Assembly: GCA_016718565.1 (NCBI GenBank)
Contig: JADKCZ010000018.1
Span: 730,109 to 794,108 of the forward strand
Source of the DNA: Anaeromyxobacter sp.
GTDB taxonomy: Bacteria; Myxococcota; Myxococcia; Myxococcales; Anaeromyxobacteraceae
DNA: 64,000 bases
Reading direction: 5' to 3'
Positions within the stretch are counted from its first letter, which is position 1. Each line of letters opens with the position of its first letter. This document shows positions 46,684-55,942 of this stretch, piece after piece. The notes beneath the pieces were generated by a model, which did no database searches, was not told where the DNA came from, and saw only the letters and a list, made by a program, of their open reading frames with translations. The translations under genes and the position numbers were made by a program.

Positions 46684-47172
46684 GTGCGCGGATACCTGAT
46701 CTCCTGGCTGGCCAAGCACTCGACGGGGCAGCGCCTCGAGGACTTCGTGCGCGAGCGGCCCGAGTCCTGGCTGGTCTGGGAGGCCGGGCCGTGGCGCCCC
46801 ACCTACCAGAGCAAGGACACCCTGGCCCACGACCAGGAGCGCCACAGCCCGCCGCACGGCGCGGGCGAGTCCCTGGCCATCGCGCTGGAGCCGGCCCCCC
46901 AGAAGCCCTACGTCTCGCTGGGGCGCGGCCCGGACAACGACCTGGTGGTGGACGACGCCACCCTGTCGCGCCTCCACCTGCTCTTCACCCAGGACGCCTC
47001 CGGCTGGACGGTGCGCGACGCCGGGTCCACCAACGGCACCACCGTGGAGGGGGCGCGCCTGGGCCCCGACCCGGTGGCGCTCCTGCCCGGGGTGCGGCTG
47101 GTGGCCGGGTCGGTGCGGCTCACCTACTACGACTCAGGAGGGCTCTACCTCCGGTTGAAGGGGGCGCGTTAG
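46684..47172 (+). CDS. FHA-domain protein
   Basis: 162 residues from a GTG at 46684 after a run of G residues that may act as the ribosome site. The first 60 residues (LISWLAKHSTGQRLEDFVRE) are a separate small module that I do not recognise. The FHA domain (about 75-160) has GRGPDNDLVVDDATLSRLHL and VRDAGSTNGTTVEG, keeping the Gly-Arg, Ser, His and Asn that bind phosphothreonine. Probably a phospho-signalling adaptor. Confidence 0.85.
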   Translation: MRGYLISWLAKHSTGQRLEDFVRERPESWLVWEAGPWRPTYQSKDTLAHDQERHSPPHGAGESLAIALEPAPQKPYVSLGRGPDNDLVVDDATLSRLHLLFTQDASGWTVRDAGSTNGTTVEGARLGPDPVALLPGVRLVAGSVRLTYYDSGGLYLRLKGAR

Positions 47173-47202
47173 AAGACCGGCTGGCCTCCGGAGGGCCCAG
47201 CC

Positions 47203-47745
47203 ATGCTCAAGAAGATCCTGGTCGTCGTCGCCGCGCTGTTCGCCGTCCTGCTGGTGGTCATCGCCACCCGCCCCGCCACCTACCGCGTGGAGCGCAGCCT
47301 GGTGGTCGACGAGGGGGTGCGCCGCCTCTACGACACGGTGGCCGACCTGCAGCGCTGGAGCGCCTGGAGCCCCTGGGCCCGGCTCGACCCGGCCATGAAG
47401 TCCACCTTCACCGGCACGCCCGCCGCGCCGGGATCGGTCTACACCTGGTCGGGCAACGACAAGGTGGGCGAGGGGCGCATGACCGTCACCGAGGTCCACC
47501 CGCCCCTGCAGGTGAAGATCAAGCTGGAGTTCCTCAAGCCCTGGCAGTCCACCGCCGAGACGGTCTTCGACCTCTACGCCGAGAAGGGCGGGACCCGGGT
47601 GGTCTGGATCATGACCGGCACCCACGACTTCCTGGGCAAGGCCATGTCGCTCTTCATGGACATGGACAAGGCCATCGGGCCCGACTTCGAGCGGGGGCTG
47701 GCCACGCTCAAGCAGATCACCGAGGACGGGACGCTGGCGCGCTAG
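47203..47745 (+). CDS. SRPBCC-family (polyketide cyclase-like) membrane-anchored protein
   Basis: 180 residues. An N-terminal anchor (MLKKILVVVAALFAVLLVVI) is followed by a START/SRPBCC fold. VERSLVVDEGVRRLYDTVAD, LQRWSAWSPWARLDPAMKST and VWIMTGTHDFLGKAMSLFMD are characteristic. These domains hold small hydrophobic ligands. It starts 30 bp after the FHA gene and may be co-transcribed. Function not known. Confidence 0.85.
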   Translation: MLKKILVVVAALFAVLLVVIATRPATYRVERSLVVDEGVRRLYDTVADLQRWSAWSPWARLDPAMKSTFTGTPAAPGSVYTWSGNDKVGEGRMTVTEVHPPLQVKIKLEFLKPWQSTAETVFDLYAEKGGTRVVWIMTGTHDFLGKAMSLFMDMDKAIGPDFERGLATLKQITEDGTLAR

Positions 47746-47749
47746 CGGC

Positions 47750-48997
47750 TCACTCCTCGAGGTAGTCGAGGTCCTTGCCGAAGGTCTCGCGCAGGCCCGA
47801 GGCGGCCCACAGGGCGATCACCAGCACCGCCGCGCCCACCACCGGCGCGCCCAGGGCCCGGCTGCCCAGCGCCTGCGAGGCCGCCGCGTAGGCGAAGGCC
47901 ATGGGGCCGGCCAGGCCGCGCACGAAGTTGGGCACGCTGGTGGCCACGGTGGCGCGCAGGTTGGTGCCGAACTGCTCGGCCCCCACCGTCACCAGGATGG
48001 CCCAGTAGCCGGCCGCCAGCCCCAGCACGCCACACAGCACGTAGAAGGTGGACGGGGTGGCGCCGCGCCCCACCACGAAGTAGGCCACGGTGGCGGCGCC
48101 CAGCGCCGACTGGAAGAGCAGCACCACCGCGCGCCGGCTCCTGAGCGCCTGCGAGATGGCGCCGGAGGCCAGGTCTCCGAAGACCAGCCCGGTGTAGAAG
48201 GCGGCCACCGCGCTGCGCGCCAGCACCTCGCCGGTGACGCCCAGGACCACCGCCAGGTCCGGCGACTTGCTCACCAGCACCGCCTGCGAGAACCAGATGG
48301 GCAGGCCGATCAGCACCGAGCGGGCGAAGCGGCCGAAGCGGTCCCGGGTGGTGAAGATGGCGAAGAAGTCGCCGCGGGCCACCCCGCGCTTGCCCAGCCC
48401 GGCGAAGAGGCCCGACTCCACCACGCCGACGCGCAGCAGCAGGAGCAGCAGCCCCAGCCCGCCCCCCGAGACGTAGGCGATGCGCCAGCCGAAGTGGCCG
48501 GCCAGCAGGTTGGCCACCACCGCCCCCGACACGCCCACCGAGGCGATGATCATGGTGCCGTAGCCGCGCAGCCGGGCCGGCAGGATCTCGGCCACCAGGG
48601 TGACCCCGGCGCCCAGCTCCCCGGCCAGGCCCACGCCGGCCAGGAAGCGGCAGGCCGTGTAGCTCCACACGTCGGTGACGAAGCCGTTGGCCAGGGTGGC
48701 CAGCGAGTAGAGGGTGATGGAGCCGAAGAGGATGTGCAGCCGCCCCTTCTTGTCGCCCAGGACCCCGAAGCCGATGCCCCCCAGCAGCATGCCGGCGTTC
48801 TGGATGGTGAGGATCCGGTCGTACCAGACGGAGGCCTGCTCGGCGTCGAAGCCCAGCTCCGCCAGGCTGGGCTTCCAGAGCATGGAGAAGAGGACCAGGT
48901 CGTAGATGTCGACGAAGTAGCCGAGCGCCGCCACGATCACGGCGGCGTTGAGGAGGCCGCTCCGGTGGGTGGCGGCCGGGGCGGGATCGGTGGCCAT
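47750..48997 (-). CDS. MFS transporter, sugar/metabolite:H+ symporter type
   Basis: 415 residues with about 12 membrane helices. It has GIGFGVLGDKKGRLHILFGS (the MFS G-x3-D-[RK] loop) and RFLAGVGLAGELGAGVTLVA. YFVDIYDLVLFSML in the first helix suits the proline/betaine or aromatic-acid symporter groups. The start at 48997 is chosen because an upstream TTG start is unlikely. Substrate unknown. Confidence 0.88.
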   Translation of the reverse strand: MATDPAPAATHRSGLLNAAVIVAALGYFVDIYDLVLFSMLWKPSLAELGFDAEQASVWYDRILTIQNAGMLLGGIGFGVLGDKKGRLHILFGSITLYSLATLANGFVTDVWSYTACRFLAGVGLAGELGAGVTLVAEILPARLRGYGTMIIASVGVSGAVVANLLAGHFGWRIAYVSGGGLGLLLLLLRVGVVESGLFAGLGKRGVARGDFFAIFTTRDRFGRFARSVLIGLPIWFSQAVLVSKSPDLAVVLGVTGEVLARSAVAAFYTGLVFGDLASGAISQALRSRRAVVLLFQSALGAATVAYFVVGRGATPSTFYVLCGVLGLAAGYWAILVTVGAEQFGTNLRATVATSVPNFVRGLAGPMAFAYAAASQALGSRALGAPVVGAAVLVIALWAASGLRETFGKDLDYLEE

Positions 48998-49085
48998 GGC
49001 AGGCGACACGAAAGCCGAATTCCGCGGGGTGGGCAAGGGGCCGGCGCCGCGGCGCGGCCCGCCCGCCCGGGCCCTCGGCCCCGGC

Positions 49086-49574
49086 TCACCCCTCCCGGCG
49101 GGCCTGGAGCGCGGCCCTGAGCGCCAGCCGGGCCGCCCGCCGCACCCCGGCCTCCTCCTCGCGCCGCCGCTCCTCCGGCGCCTCGGCCCGGAGCGGGGGC
49201 ACCGGCACCGGCTGCCCGTCGGGCCCCAGCGCCACGAAGGTGAGGAAGGCCCCGCAGCAGCGCCGCTGCTCGCCGGTGCGCGGGTCCTCGGTCAGCACCT
49301 CCACCCCCACCTCCAGGGAGGTGGTGAAGGCCGCGTTCACCTGGGCCCGCAGGATGGCGATCTGCCCGATGCGGACCGGCGCGCGGAAGTCGAGCTGGTC
49401 CACCGAGGCGGTCACCACCGGCAGGCGGGCGTGGCGCATGGCGGCCATGGAGGCGCACAGGTCGGTCCACTGCATGATGGTGCCGCCGAAGGCGGTGCCG
49501 ATGACGTTGGCGTGGCCGGGCATGACCAGCTGGGTCATCTCGACCTGCGAGGCTGAGGCTGGGACGGGGGTCAT
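49086..49574 (-). CDS. Acyl-CoA thioesterase (hot-dog fold)
   Basis: 162 residues from the ATG at 49574. One hot-dog domain: VMPGHANVIGTAFGGTIMQW with Asn and the helix, VVTASVDQLDFRAPVRIGQI, then RRCCGAFLTFVAL. The YciA/BACH group hydrolyses acyl-CoA esters. A short basic coiled tail (ERRREEEAGVRRAARLALRA) is extra. It is divergent from thyX across 37 bp, so the promoters overlap. Confidence 0.88.
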   Translation of the reverse strand: MTPVPASASQVEMTQLVMPGHANVIGTAFGGTIMQWTDLCASMAAMRHARLPVVTASVDQLDFRAPVRIGQIAILRAQVNAAFTTSLEVGVEVLTEDPRTGEQRRCCGAFLTFVALGPDGQPVPVPPLRAEAPEERRREEEAGVRRAARLALRAALQARREG

Positions 49575-49611
49575 CCACGTAGTATCCTCCGCCCCCTTCC
49601 CGGGAGCACGC

Positions 49612-50433
49612 ATGCCGCTCGACGTCCGCCTCATCGACTTCGCCCGCGATCCGCTGGCCAAGCTCTACGGCGCCTACCGCACCTGCTACACGCCCAAGAC
49701 CCCCGGCGAGGTCTGGGACGAGATCGCCGACGGGCGCATCCCCCCGGAGACCATCCGCGAGTTCATCGGCGAGCGGCTCAAGACCGGCCACGCCTCGCCG
49801 CTCGAGCAGGTGGTCTTCTGGTTCGGCATCTCGGGCGTGTCGCGCGCCCTGTCCCACCAGTTCGTGCGCCACCGCGTCGGCATCAGCTTCGAGCAGCAGT
49901 CGCAGCGCTACGTGAAGTACAAGGAGGAGCGGCTCGACTACGTCATGCCCAAGACCTGGGGCAAGCTGGGCCTGGCCGACGAGTACGATCGGCTGATGCG
50001 CGAGATCACCCGCGTCTACGAGGAGGCCCTCCGGAAGGGGGTGCCGGCCGAGGACGCCCGCTTCGTGCTGCCCAACGCCACCCCCACCAACTTCCAGGTG
50101 ATGGTGAACTTCACCGAGCTCCTGCACATCGCCGACCTGCGGCTGTGCTGGCGCGCCCAGTGGGAGATCCGCCACATGGTGGCGATGATGCGGCGCGAGG
50201 TGATGAAGGCGGTGCCGGAGATCGGCGGCTACCTGCAGCCCAAGTGCGGCGACAAGCGCATGGGGTACTGCGACGAGCCGGTCAAGGAGTGGGCCCTGTG
50301 CCCCATCGGCAAGGTCCGCCCGCACAAGGAGCAGCTGCTGCAGGTCTTCGAGCAGCACCGGGCCGGCCAGCTGGTGCCGCTCACCGAGGCGCACCTGCGC
50401 ACCGTGGAGGACGCCGGCGCCGAGGACGGCTAG
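49612..50433 (+). CDS. thyX: Flavin-dependent thymidylate synthase
   Basis: 273 residues; CGGGAG precedes the ATG. It methylates dUMP to dTMP using FAD and folate. The ThyX motif RHRVGISFEQQSQRY starts at residue 86 and keeps the RHR-x7-S pattern. GHASPLEQVVFWFGISGVSR and RAQWEIRHMVAMMRREVMKA are also typical. No conventional thyA is in the window. Confidence 0.95.
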   Translation: MPLDVRLIDFARDPLAKLYGAYRTCYTPKTPGEVWDEIADGRIPPETIREFIGERLKTGHASPLEQVVFWFGISGVSRALSHQFVRHRVGISFEQQSQRYVKYKEERLDYVMPKTWGKLGLADEYDRLMREITRVYEEALRKGVPAEDARFVLPNATPTNFQVMVNFTELLHIADLRLCWRAQWEIRHMVAMMRREVMKAVPEIGGYLQPKCGDKRMGYCDEPVKEWALCPIGKVRPHKEQLLQVFEQHRAGQLVPLTEAHLRTVEDAGAEDG

Positions 50434-50493
50434 GCGAGGTCACGCCCCGTGCGGGCGGTCGGTCGGTCCCGGCCCGCCCCCTAGAATGCCGGG

Positions 50494-52992
50494 ATGCCCC
50501 GCCACGCCGCCGCGCTCGCCGCGCTCCTCGTCGCCCTCCCCGCCGCCGCCCAGGTCCAGAACGTCGAGGCGCCGCTGCCCGCCGGGCTGGCCCTGCCGGT
50601 GCTGGGGGCCGCCGGCGCCGAGGAGGCCACCGCCCTCTCCGCCAACCCGGCCGGCGTGGGCTTCGTGGGCGCCCCCTCGCTCCACTACTTCCACCAGCAG
50701 GCCGACGACCGGCGCGGCGGCCGCGGCGACGGCCTCTACGCCGCCGGGCTGCTCGGCCCCTTCGGGCCGGCGCTCTCGGTGGAGTGGGTGCGCCCCGCCG
50801 ACGACGCCGGCCCGCGCTACCGGCTCACCACCCTGGGGCTGGCGCTGGGCGACGGCCACGCGGTGTCGCTGGGCGTGGCCTGGCGCTGGTGGTCCTCGCC
50901 CGACCCGGCGCTGGAGGCGCTGCACGCCTGGGACCTCGGCCTGACCGTGCGCCCGGCGCGCTGGCTCTCGCTGGGCGCCTCGGCGCAGGGGCTCGACGCC
51001 CGCCTGGCCGGCGCGCGCCTGCCGGTCCGCTTCGACCTGGGGGCGGCGACCCGCCTGCTGGGCGACCGGCTCACCCTCTCCGCCGACCTGCTGGCGGACG
51101 ACGCGGACGGCCTCCCCTTCCGCGCCACCCACGCCGCGGCGGGCCTGGCCCTCGAGCTCGGGGGCGGCCTGGGGCTGCTCGGGCAGCTCCGCCTGGCGCT
51201 GCCGGACGCCCCCCAGGGCCAGCGCGACGCCGCCGGCCTCGTGACCCTCACCTGGAACGCGGCGCGGATGGGCGTCACGGCCGGCGCGAGCTCCGGCGAG
51301 GCGGGCCTGGCCTCGCTGGTCGGCCTGCGCAGCTCCACCGAGCGCTACCGCGGCGTCGCCCTGGCCACCCAGGTGCCGCGGCTCGACCTGGCCCGGCAGC
51401 TCGAGCCCCGGCGCATCCTCTTCTTCGAGGTGGGCGACCGGGACCCCTACGGCGCCCTGCTGCGCCGCCTGGAGCAGGCCCGGCGCGACCCGGAGGTGGC
51501 GGCGGTGGTGCTCGAGGTGGACGCCCTGCCGCTCGGCGCGGCCCGCGTCGAGGAGCTGCGCGCCGCGGTGACGGCGCTGCGGGCCACCAAGCCGGTGCTG
51601 GCCTACCTGACCGGCGGGGGCACCCGCGAGTACTGGCTGGCCAGCGCCGCCACCGCCCTGGCCGTGCCGCCCGGCTCGGCGCTGGTGGTGAACGGCCTGG
51701 CCCGCACCCAGCTCTACCTGAGGGACGGGCTGGCCCGGCTCGGGGTGCTGGTGGAGGTGGCCCGGGCGGGCTCCTACAAGTCGGCCCCCGAGCCGCTCAC
51801 CCGCAGCGGGCCCTCCGACGAGTCGAGCGCCATGACCGCGGCCCTGCTGGACGACGTGGCCGGCCGCCTGCGCGCCGACCTGGCCAGCAGCCGCCGGATG
51901 GCGCCGGAGCGGGTGGCGGCGCTGCTCGACCAGGGGCTCTTCACCGGCGCCGAGGCCAAGGCGGCCGGGCTGGTGGACGAGCTGCTCTGGCCCGACGAGC
52001 TGGCGGCCTGGACGCGCAGGCAGGTGGGCCGCCAGGCCCACCTGGCGCCCGGCTGGGAGCCCACCCCGACGCGGGCGGCGCAGCAGTGGGGCGCCCGCCC
52101 TGCCATCGCGGTGGTGCGGCTGGAGGGGGCCATCACCGCCGGCCGGAGCCGCGCCGCGCCGCTCGGCGCCGGCGGGCTGGCCGGCGCCGACACGGTGGCC
52201 GACGCCATCCGGGCCGCCGCGGAGGACCGGCGGGTGCGCGCCATCGTCCTCCGGGTGGAGTCGCCCGGCGGGGACGCCCGCGCCGCCGACCTCATCTGGC
52301 GCGCGGTGGTGCAGGCCCGGGCCAGGAAGCCGGTGGTGGTCTCGATGGGCGACCTGGCGGCCAGCGGCGGCTACCTGGCGGCGGTGGGCGCCACCGCCAT
52401 CGTGGCCGAGCCCTCCACGCTGACCGGGTCCATCGGGGTGTTCCTGGTGAAGCCCGACCTCTCCGGCGCGCTGGCCAAGCTGTCGCTCGCGCGCGACGTG
52501 CAGCAGCGCGGCGCGGTGGCCGACGTGGCCTCGCTGGTGAAGCCCTGGACGCCGCCGGAGCGGGCGGCGGTGGAGCGGCTGGTGGACGCCACCTACCGCG
52601 GCTTCCTGGAGAAGGTGGCCGAGGGGCGCGGCCTGCCGCTCGCCGAGGTGGAGCCGCTGGCGGGCGGGCGCGTCTGGACCGGCGCGCAGGCGCTGGAGCG
52701 CCGGCTGGTGGATCGGCTGGGCGGGCTGGCCGACGCCGTGGCGCTGGCGCGCCAGCAGGCCGGGCTGCCGGCCGACGGCGAGGTGGAGCTGCTGTGGCGC
52801 GGCGGGCGGGAGCGGTTCGACCTCGGGTCCCCGCTGGCCTCGGCCGCCGCGCTGCTGGCCGAGGCCTCGCCGCCCTCCCCGCTGCTGCGGGCGGCGGCGG
52901 CGGTGCCCGAGCTGCAGGCCGCCGCGCTGCTGCTGGAGCTGGGGCCGGTGCTGGCCTTGCCGGAGGAGTGGCTGGGGGCGGCAGCGCCCTGA
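50494..52992 (+). CDS. sppA: SppA-type signal peptide peptidase fused to a barrel-like N-domain
   Basis: 832 residues. A signal peptide (MPRHAAALAALLVALPAAAQ) is followed by about 290 residues of repeated short beta strands. Examples are LSVEWVRPADDAGPRYRLTT and RLTLSADLLADDADGLPFRA, and a Pro/Gly-containing SANPAGVGFVGAPSLHYFHQ. This resembles an outer-membrane PorV/FadL-like barrel. The C-terminal 520 residues are a two-repeat S49 protease with Lys429 (RAGSYKSAPEPLT) and Ser624 (DLAASGGYLA). The spacing matches the long SppA, which degrades cleaved signal peptides. The fusion is unusual. Confidence 0.85.
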   Translation: MPRHAAALAALLVALPAAAQVQNVEAPLPAGLALPVLGAAGAEEATALSANPAGVGFVGAPSLHYFHQQADDRRGGRGDGLYAAGLLGPFGPALSVEWVRPADDAGPRYRLTTLGLALGDGHAVSLGVAWRWWSSPDPALEALHAWDLGLTVRPARWLSLGASAQGLDARLAGARLPVRFDLGAATRLLGDRLTLSADLLADDADGLPFRATHAAAGLALELGGGLGLLGQLRLALPDAPQGQRDAAGLVTLTWNAARMGVTAGASSGEAGLASLVGLRSSTERYRGVALATQVPRLDLARQLEPRRILFFEVGDRDPYGALLRRLEQARRDPEVAAVVLEVDALPLGAARVEELRAAVTALRATKPVLAYLTGGGTREYWLASAATALAVPPGSALVVNGLARTQLYLRDGLARLGVLVEVARAGSYKSAPEPLTRSGPSDESSAMTAALLDDVAGRLRADLASSRRMAPERVAALLDQGLFTGAEAKAAGLVDELLWPDELAAWTRRQVGRQAHLAPGWEPTPTRAAQQWGARPAIAVVRLEGAITAGRSRAAPLGAGGLAGADTVADAIRAAAEDRRVRAIVLRVESPGGDARAADLIWRAVVQARARKPVVVSMGDLAASGGYLAAVGATAIVAEPSTLTGSIGVFLVKPDLSGALAKLSLARDVQQRGAVADVASLVKPWTPPERAAVERLVDATYRGFLEKVAEGRGLPLAEVEPLAGGRVWTGAQALERRLVDRLGGLADAVALARQQAGLPADGEVELLWRGGRERFDLGSPLASAAALLAEASPPSPLLRAAAAVPELQAAALLLELGPVLALPEEWLGAAAP

Positions 52993-53243
52993 TCGGGACC
53001 GGCCGGCAGGCCGCCGCACACATTGCCTTTCGCTCGCAGATCTTTTTTGCTATGGATCCTGGCGTCACTCCGCTTCCGGCGACCTTGGGTCGCGGACGGC
53101 ACGGGGTGACCCCCGGGCGGCCTGCTTCAGTGCGCACCACCGGACGCAGCCCTCGAGGCTGCGCGGATGCGACGGCCACCTCTCCAGGAAGGCAGTAGGA
53201 CGCACGACGGGCGACTCGCCCGGACGAGCGCAGCAAACACAGC
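52993..53243 (+). promoter_or_regulatory. rho leader region
   Basis: 251 bp before the rho ATG. It contains the only A+T-rich patch nearby (53020-53057, with CAGATCTTTTTTGCTATGGA). The promoter is probably here, leaving a long 5' leader of nearly 190 nt. Rho is autoregulated through its leader in other bacteria; no attenuator hairpin is evident by eye. Confidence 0.4.
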
Positions 53244-54713
53244 ATGAGCGAGAACTCCGAGTCCCCGTCACAGGGCCAGAACGCGCCCCCTCCCTCCACG
53301 CCGGCGCCCAGCCAGGCGCCAGCCGCCGCCGCGGCCGGCTTCGACGCCGACGGCGGCCCGGGTGACCAGGGCGGCGCGCCCGGCCAGCCGGGTGGGCAGG
53401 GCGGCCGCCGCCGCCGCCGCCGCCGCGGGCGCCGCGGCCGGGGTGGCCAGCCGGGTCAGCCCGGACAGCCCGGGCAGCCGGGGGTGCAGGGCCAGGGCGG
53501 GCCGCAGGGCCAGCCCGGCGCCGCGCCCGGGGTGAACGGGAACGTCGCCCAGGGCGCGCCCCAGGCGCCGCCGCAGGCCGAGTACCGCGGCCAGCCGGGC
53601 GGCAACGCCCAGCCCGAGGTGACCGAGGAGGTGGAGGGCGTCCTCCACTTCGAGGGGCGCGGCAACGGCTACCTGCGCGACCCGAAGAAGAACTACAACC
53701 CGCAGCCCTTCGACGTGGAGGTGCCGCGCCACCTGGTGGACCGGCTGCACCTGCTGCCCGGCCTGCTGATCAAGGGCCAGGCCACCACCCGCAACATGAA
53801 GCGGACCCTCACCCGGGTGGACACCCTGGAGGGCGCCGATCCGATGGCGGTGCTGCGGCGCACCGGCTTCCAGAACCTGACCGCCACCGACCCCACCGAG
53901 AAGCTGGTCATCGAGACCCGCGCCGACGAGCTGGTCGGCCGCGTGCTCGACCTCATCTCGCCCATCGGCCTGGGGGCGCGCGCCCTCATCACCTCGCCGC
54001 CCAAGGCCGGCAAGACCATCATGCTGCAGCGGATCGCGCAGGCCATCACGGCCAACCGGCCCGACGTGCACCTGACGGTGCTGCTGGTGGACGAGCGGCC
54101 CGAGGAGCTCACCGACATGCGCCGCAACATCAAGGGCGAGGTGATCGGCTCCTCCAACGACCGGCCGGCCGAGGAGCACATCCACGCCGCCGAGATGGCC
54201 ATGGAGCGCGCCCGCCGGCTGGTGGAGGGCGGCAAGGACGTGGTCATCCTGCTCGACTCCATCACCCGGCTGGCCCGGGCCTACAACAAGGAGGTCGAGT
54301 CCTCCGGCCGCACCCTCACGGGCGGCGTCGACTCGCGGGCGCTGGAGCGCCCCAAGCGGCTCTTCGGCGCCGCCCGCAAGGCCGAGGAGGGCGGCTCGCT
54401 CACCATCATCGCCACCGCGCTCATCGACACCGGCTCGCGCATGGACGAGGTGATCTTCGAGGAGTTCAAGGGCACCGGCAACATGGAGGTGGTGCTGTCG
54501 CGGCAGCTGGCCGAGCGGCGCATCTTCCCGGCCATCGACATCGGCGCCTCCGGCACCCGCAAGGAGGAGAAGCTCTTCTCCGCCAAGGAGATCGAGAAGG
54601 TGCGCCGCCTGCGCGGCGCGCTGGCCTCGCTCAAGCCGGTGGAGGCCATGGAGCGGCTCCTCAAGAAGCTGCAGGAGTTCGAGACCAACGACGAGTTCCT
54701 GAACTCGTTCTGA
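53244..54713 (+). CDS. rho: Transcription termination factor Rho, disordered N-terminal insert
   Basis: 489 residues. The first 120 are low-complexity: Pro/Gln/Ala/Gly, then an Arg-rich patch (GGRRRRRRRGRRGRG) and GQPGQPGQPGQPG repeats. They stand where most Rho proteins have an N-terminal helical domain. The RNA-binding OB domain starts near VEGVLHFEGRGNGYLRDPKK. The ATPase has P-loop SPPKAGKTIMLQR, DERPEELTDMRRN, LLDSITRLARAYN and GGVDSRALERPKRLFGAARK. Arg-rich insertions are known to add RNA affinity in high-G+C species. Confidence 0.96.
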   Translation: MSENSESPSQGQNAPPPSTPAPSQAPAAAAAGFDADGGPGDQGGAPGQPGGQGGRRRRRRRGRRGRGGQPGQPGQPGQPGVQGQGGPQGQPGAAPGVNGNVAQGAPQAPPQAEYRGQPGGNAQPEVTEEVEGVLHFEGRGNGYLRDPKKNYNPQPFDVEVPRHLVDRLHLLPGLLIKGQATTRNMKRTLTRVDTLEGADPMAVLRRTGFQNLTATDPTEKLVIETRADELVGRVLDLISPIGLGARALITSPPKAGKTIMLQRIAQAITANRPDVHLTVLLVDERPEELTDMRRNIKGEVIGSSNDRPAEEHIHAAEMAMERARRLVEGGKDVVILLDSITRLARAYNKEVESSGRTLTGGVDSRALERPKRLFGAARKAEEGGSLTIIATALIDTGSRMDEVIFEEFKGTGNMEVVLSRQLAERRIFPAIDIGASGTRKEEKLFSAKEIEKVRRLRGALASLKPVEAMERLLKKLQEFETNDEFLNSF

Positions 54714-54729
54714 GGCTCCACGAGCCGCA

Positions 54730-54782
54730 GCACCCCAGCGGCCGCGCCGGGTCCAGAGGTGGACCTCGCGCGGCCGTGGTGC
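54730..54782 (+). terminator. Compound hairpin downstream of rho
   Basis: Nested stems: GCACC/GGTGC outside, GGCCGCGC (54740-54747) with GCGCGGCC (54768-54775), and GGTCCA with TGGACC inside. It begins 17 bp after the rho stop. No T-run, but a strong structure for ending the transcript. Confidence 0.5.
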
Positions 54783-54966
54783 GTCCGGTCCCCCTGGTTC
54801 CACCGCGCCGGGATCCCGGGCGGGGCGGGACGTCCAGCCGGTGATCGGGTGGACAGGAGGACCATGGTGGGCCATGGCTTGTCCAGCCTGCGTCCAGCGC
54901 CTGACCAGCAGCGAAGTGGGAGGCAGGCGTGCGCATCACGCGCACCGCCATTCCACGGAGTCCAGC

Positions 54967-55899
54967 ATGACCAGCCTCTCGAAGCCCCTCGCCGTGCTCG
55001 CCATGTCGGCCTTGGTCCTCACCGCCTGCGGGGACTCCAGCGACCCCGCCCCGCTCAACGCCGTCCAGACGGCGCAGGCCACTCCCGACCTCAGCATCCT
55101 CGTCGAGGCGGTGGTGGCGGCCGAGCTCTCCACCACGCTCTCCGGCCCTGGCCCCTTCACCGTCTTCGCCCCCACCAACGCCGCCTTCGGCGCCCTGCTC
55201 ACCGAGCTCGGCGTGAGCAAGGCCGAGCTGCTCGCCAACAAGCCCCTGCTCACCGCGGTGCTCACCTACCACGTGCTCGACGGCAAGGTGCTGAAGGCCC
55301 AGGTGCCGGCCGGCAAGGCCATCACCACCAAGCAGGGCGGGATCTTCAAGATCGACGCCGCCGGCCCGGCCCTCACCATCACCGACGGGCGCAACCGGAC
55401 CGCCGGGATCGTCACCACCGACCTCGAGGTCTCGAACGGCGTGGTCCACGTCATCGACCGGGTCATCCTGCCGGCCGACAAGAACATCGTGCAGACGGCG
55501 CAGGCTCTCCCCGACTTCAGCATCCTCGTCGAGGCGGTGGTCGCCGCCGACCTGGCCGGCACCCTCTCCGGCCCCGGTCCGTTCACGGTCTTCGCCCCGA
55601 CCAACGCGGCCTTCGCCGCGCTGCTCACCGAGCTCGGCGTCAGCAAGGCCGAGCTGCTGGCCGACACGGCGCTCCTGACCAAGGTCCTCACCTACCACGT
55701 GCTGGCCGCCCGGGCCCTCAAGGCCGACATCGTCCCCGGCCTCCAGCCCGCCACCGTGCAGGGTGAGGCCTTCAGCATCAGCGCCAGCCTGATGATCACC
55801 GACGGCCGGGCGCGCATGGCCGGCATCGCCGCCACCGACGTGCTCGCCAGCAACGGCGTCATCCACGTCATCGACAAGGTCATCCTGCCGGCCCCGTGA
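54967..55899 (+). CDS. Lipoprotein with two fasciclin (FAS1) domains
   Basis: 310 residues. The signal peptide ends in a lipobox, ALVLTACGDSS. Two FAS1 repeats (about 32-165 and 166-310) are very alike: each has DxSILVEAVVAA, SGPGPFTVFAPTNAAF, LTYHVL, ITDGR and NGVVHVIDRVILPA or NGVIHVIDKVILPA. FAS1 domains mediate adhesion; it is probably displayed on the cell surface. The high similarity of the halves suggests a recent internal duplication. Confidence 0.93.
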   Translation: MTSLSKPLAVLAMSALVLTACGDSSDPAPLNAVQTAQATPDLSILVEAVVAAELSTTLSGPGPFTVFAPTNAAFGALLTELGVSKAELLANKPLLTAVLTYHVLDGKVLKAQVPAGKAITTKQGGIFKIDAAGPALTITDGRNRTAGIVTTDLEVSNGVVHVIDRVILPADKNIVQTAQALPDFSILVEAVVAADLAGTLSGPGPFTVFAPTNAAFAALLTELGVSKAELLADTALLTKVLTYHVLAARALKADIVPGLQPATVQGEAFSISASLMITDGRARMAGIAATDVLASNGVIHVIDKVILPAP

Positions 55900-55909
55900 T
55901 CGGGTCCTC

Positions 55910-55942
55910 CCCGGGCCGGAGCGGCGCTCGCCCCGGCCCGGG
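55910..55942 (+). terminator. Hairpin downstream of the FAS1 lipoprotein gene
   Basis: A 10-bp stem, CCCGGGCCGG (55910-55919) with CCGGCCCGGG (55933-55942), and a 13-nt loop, 10 bp after the stop. No T-run. Confidence 0.5.
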
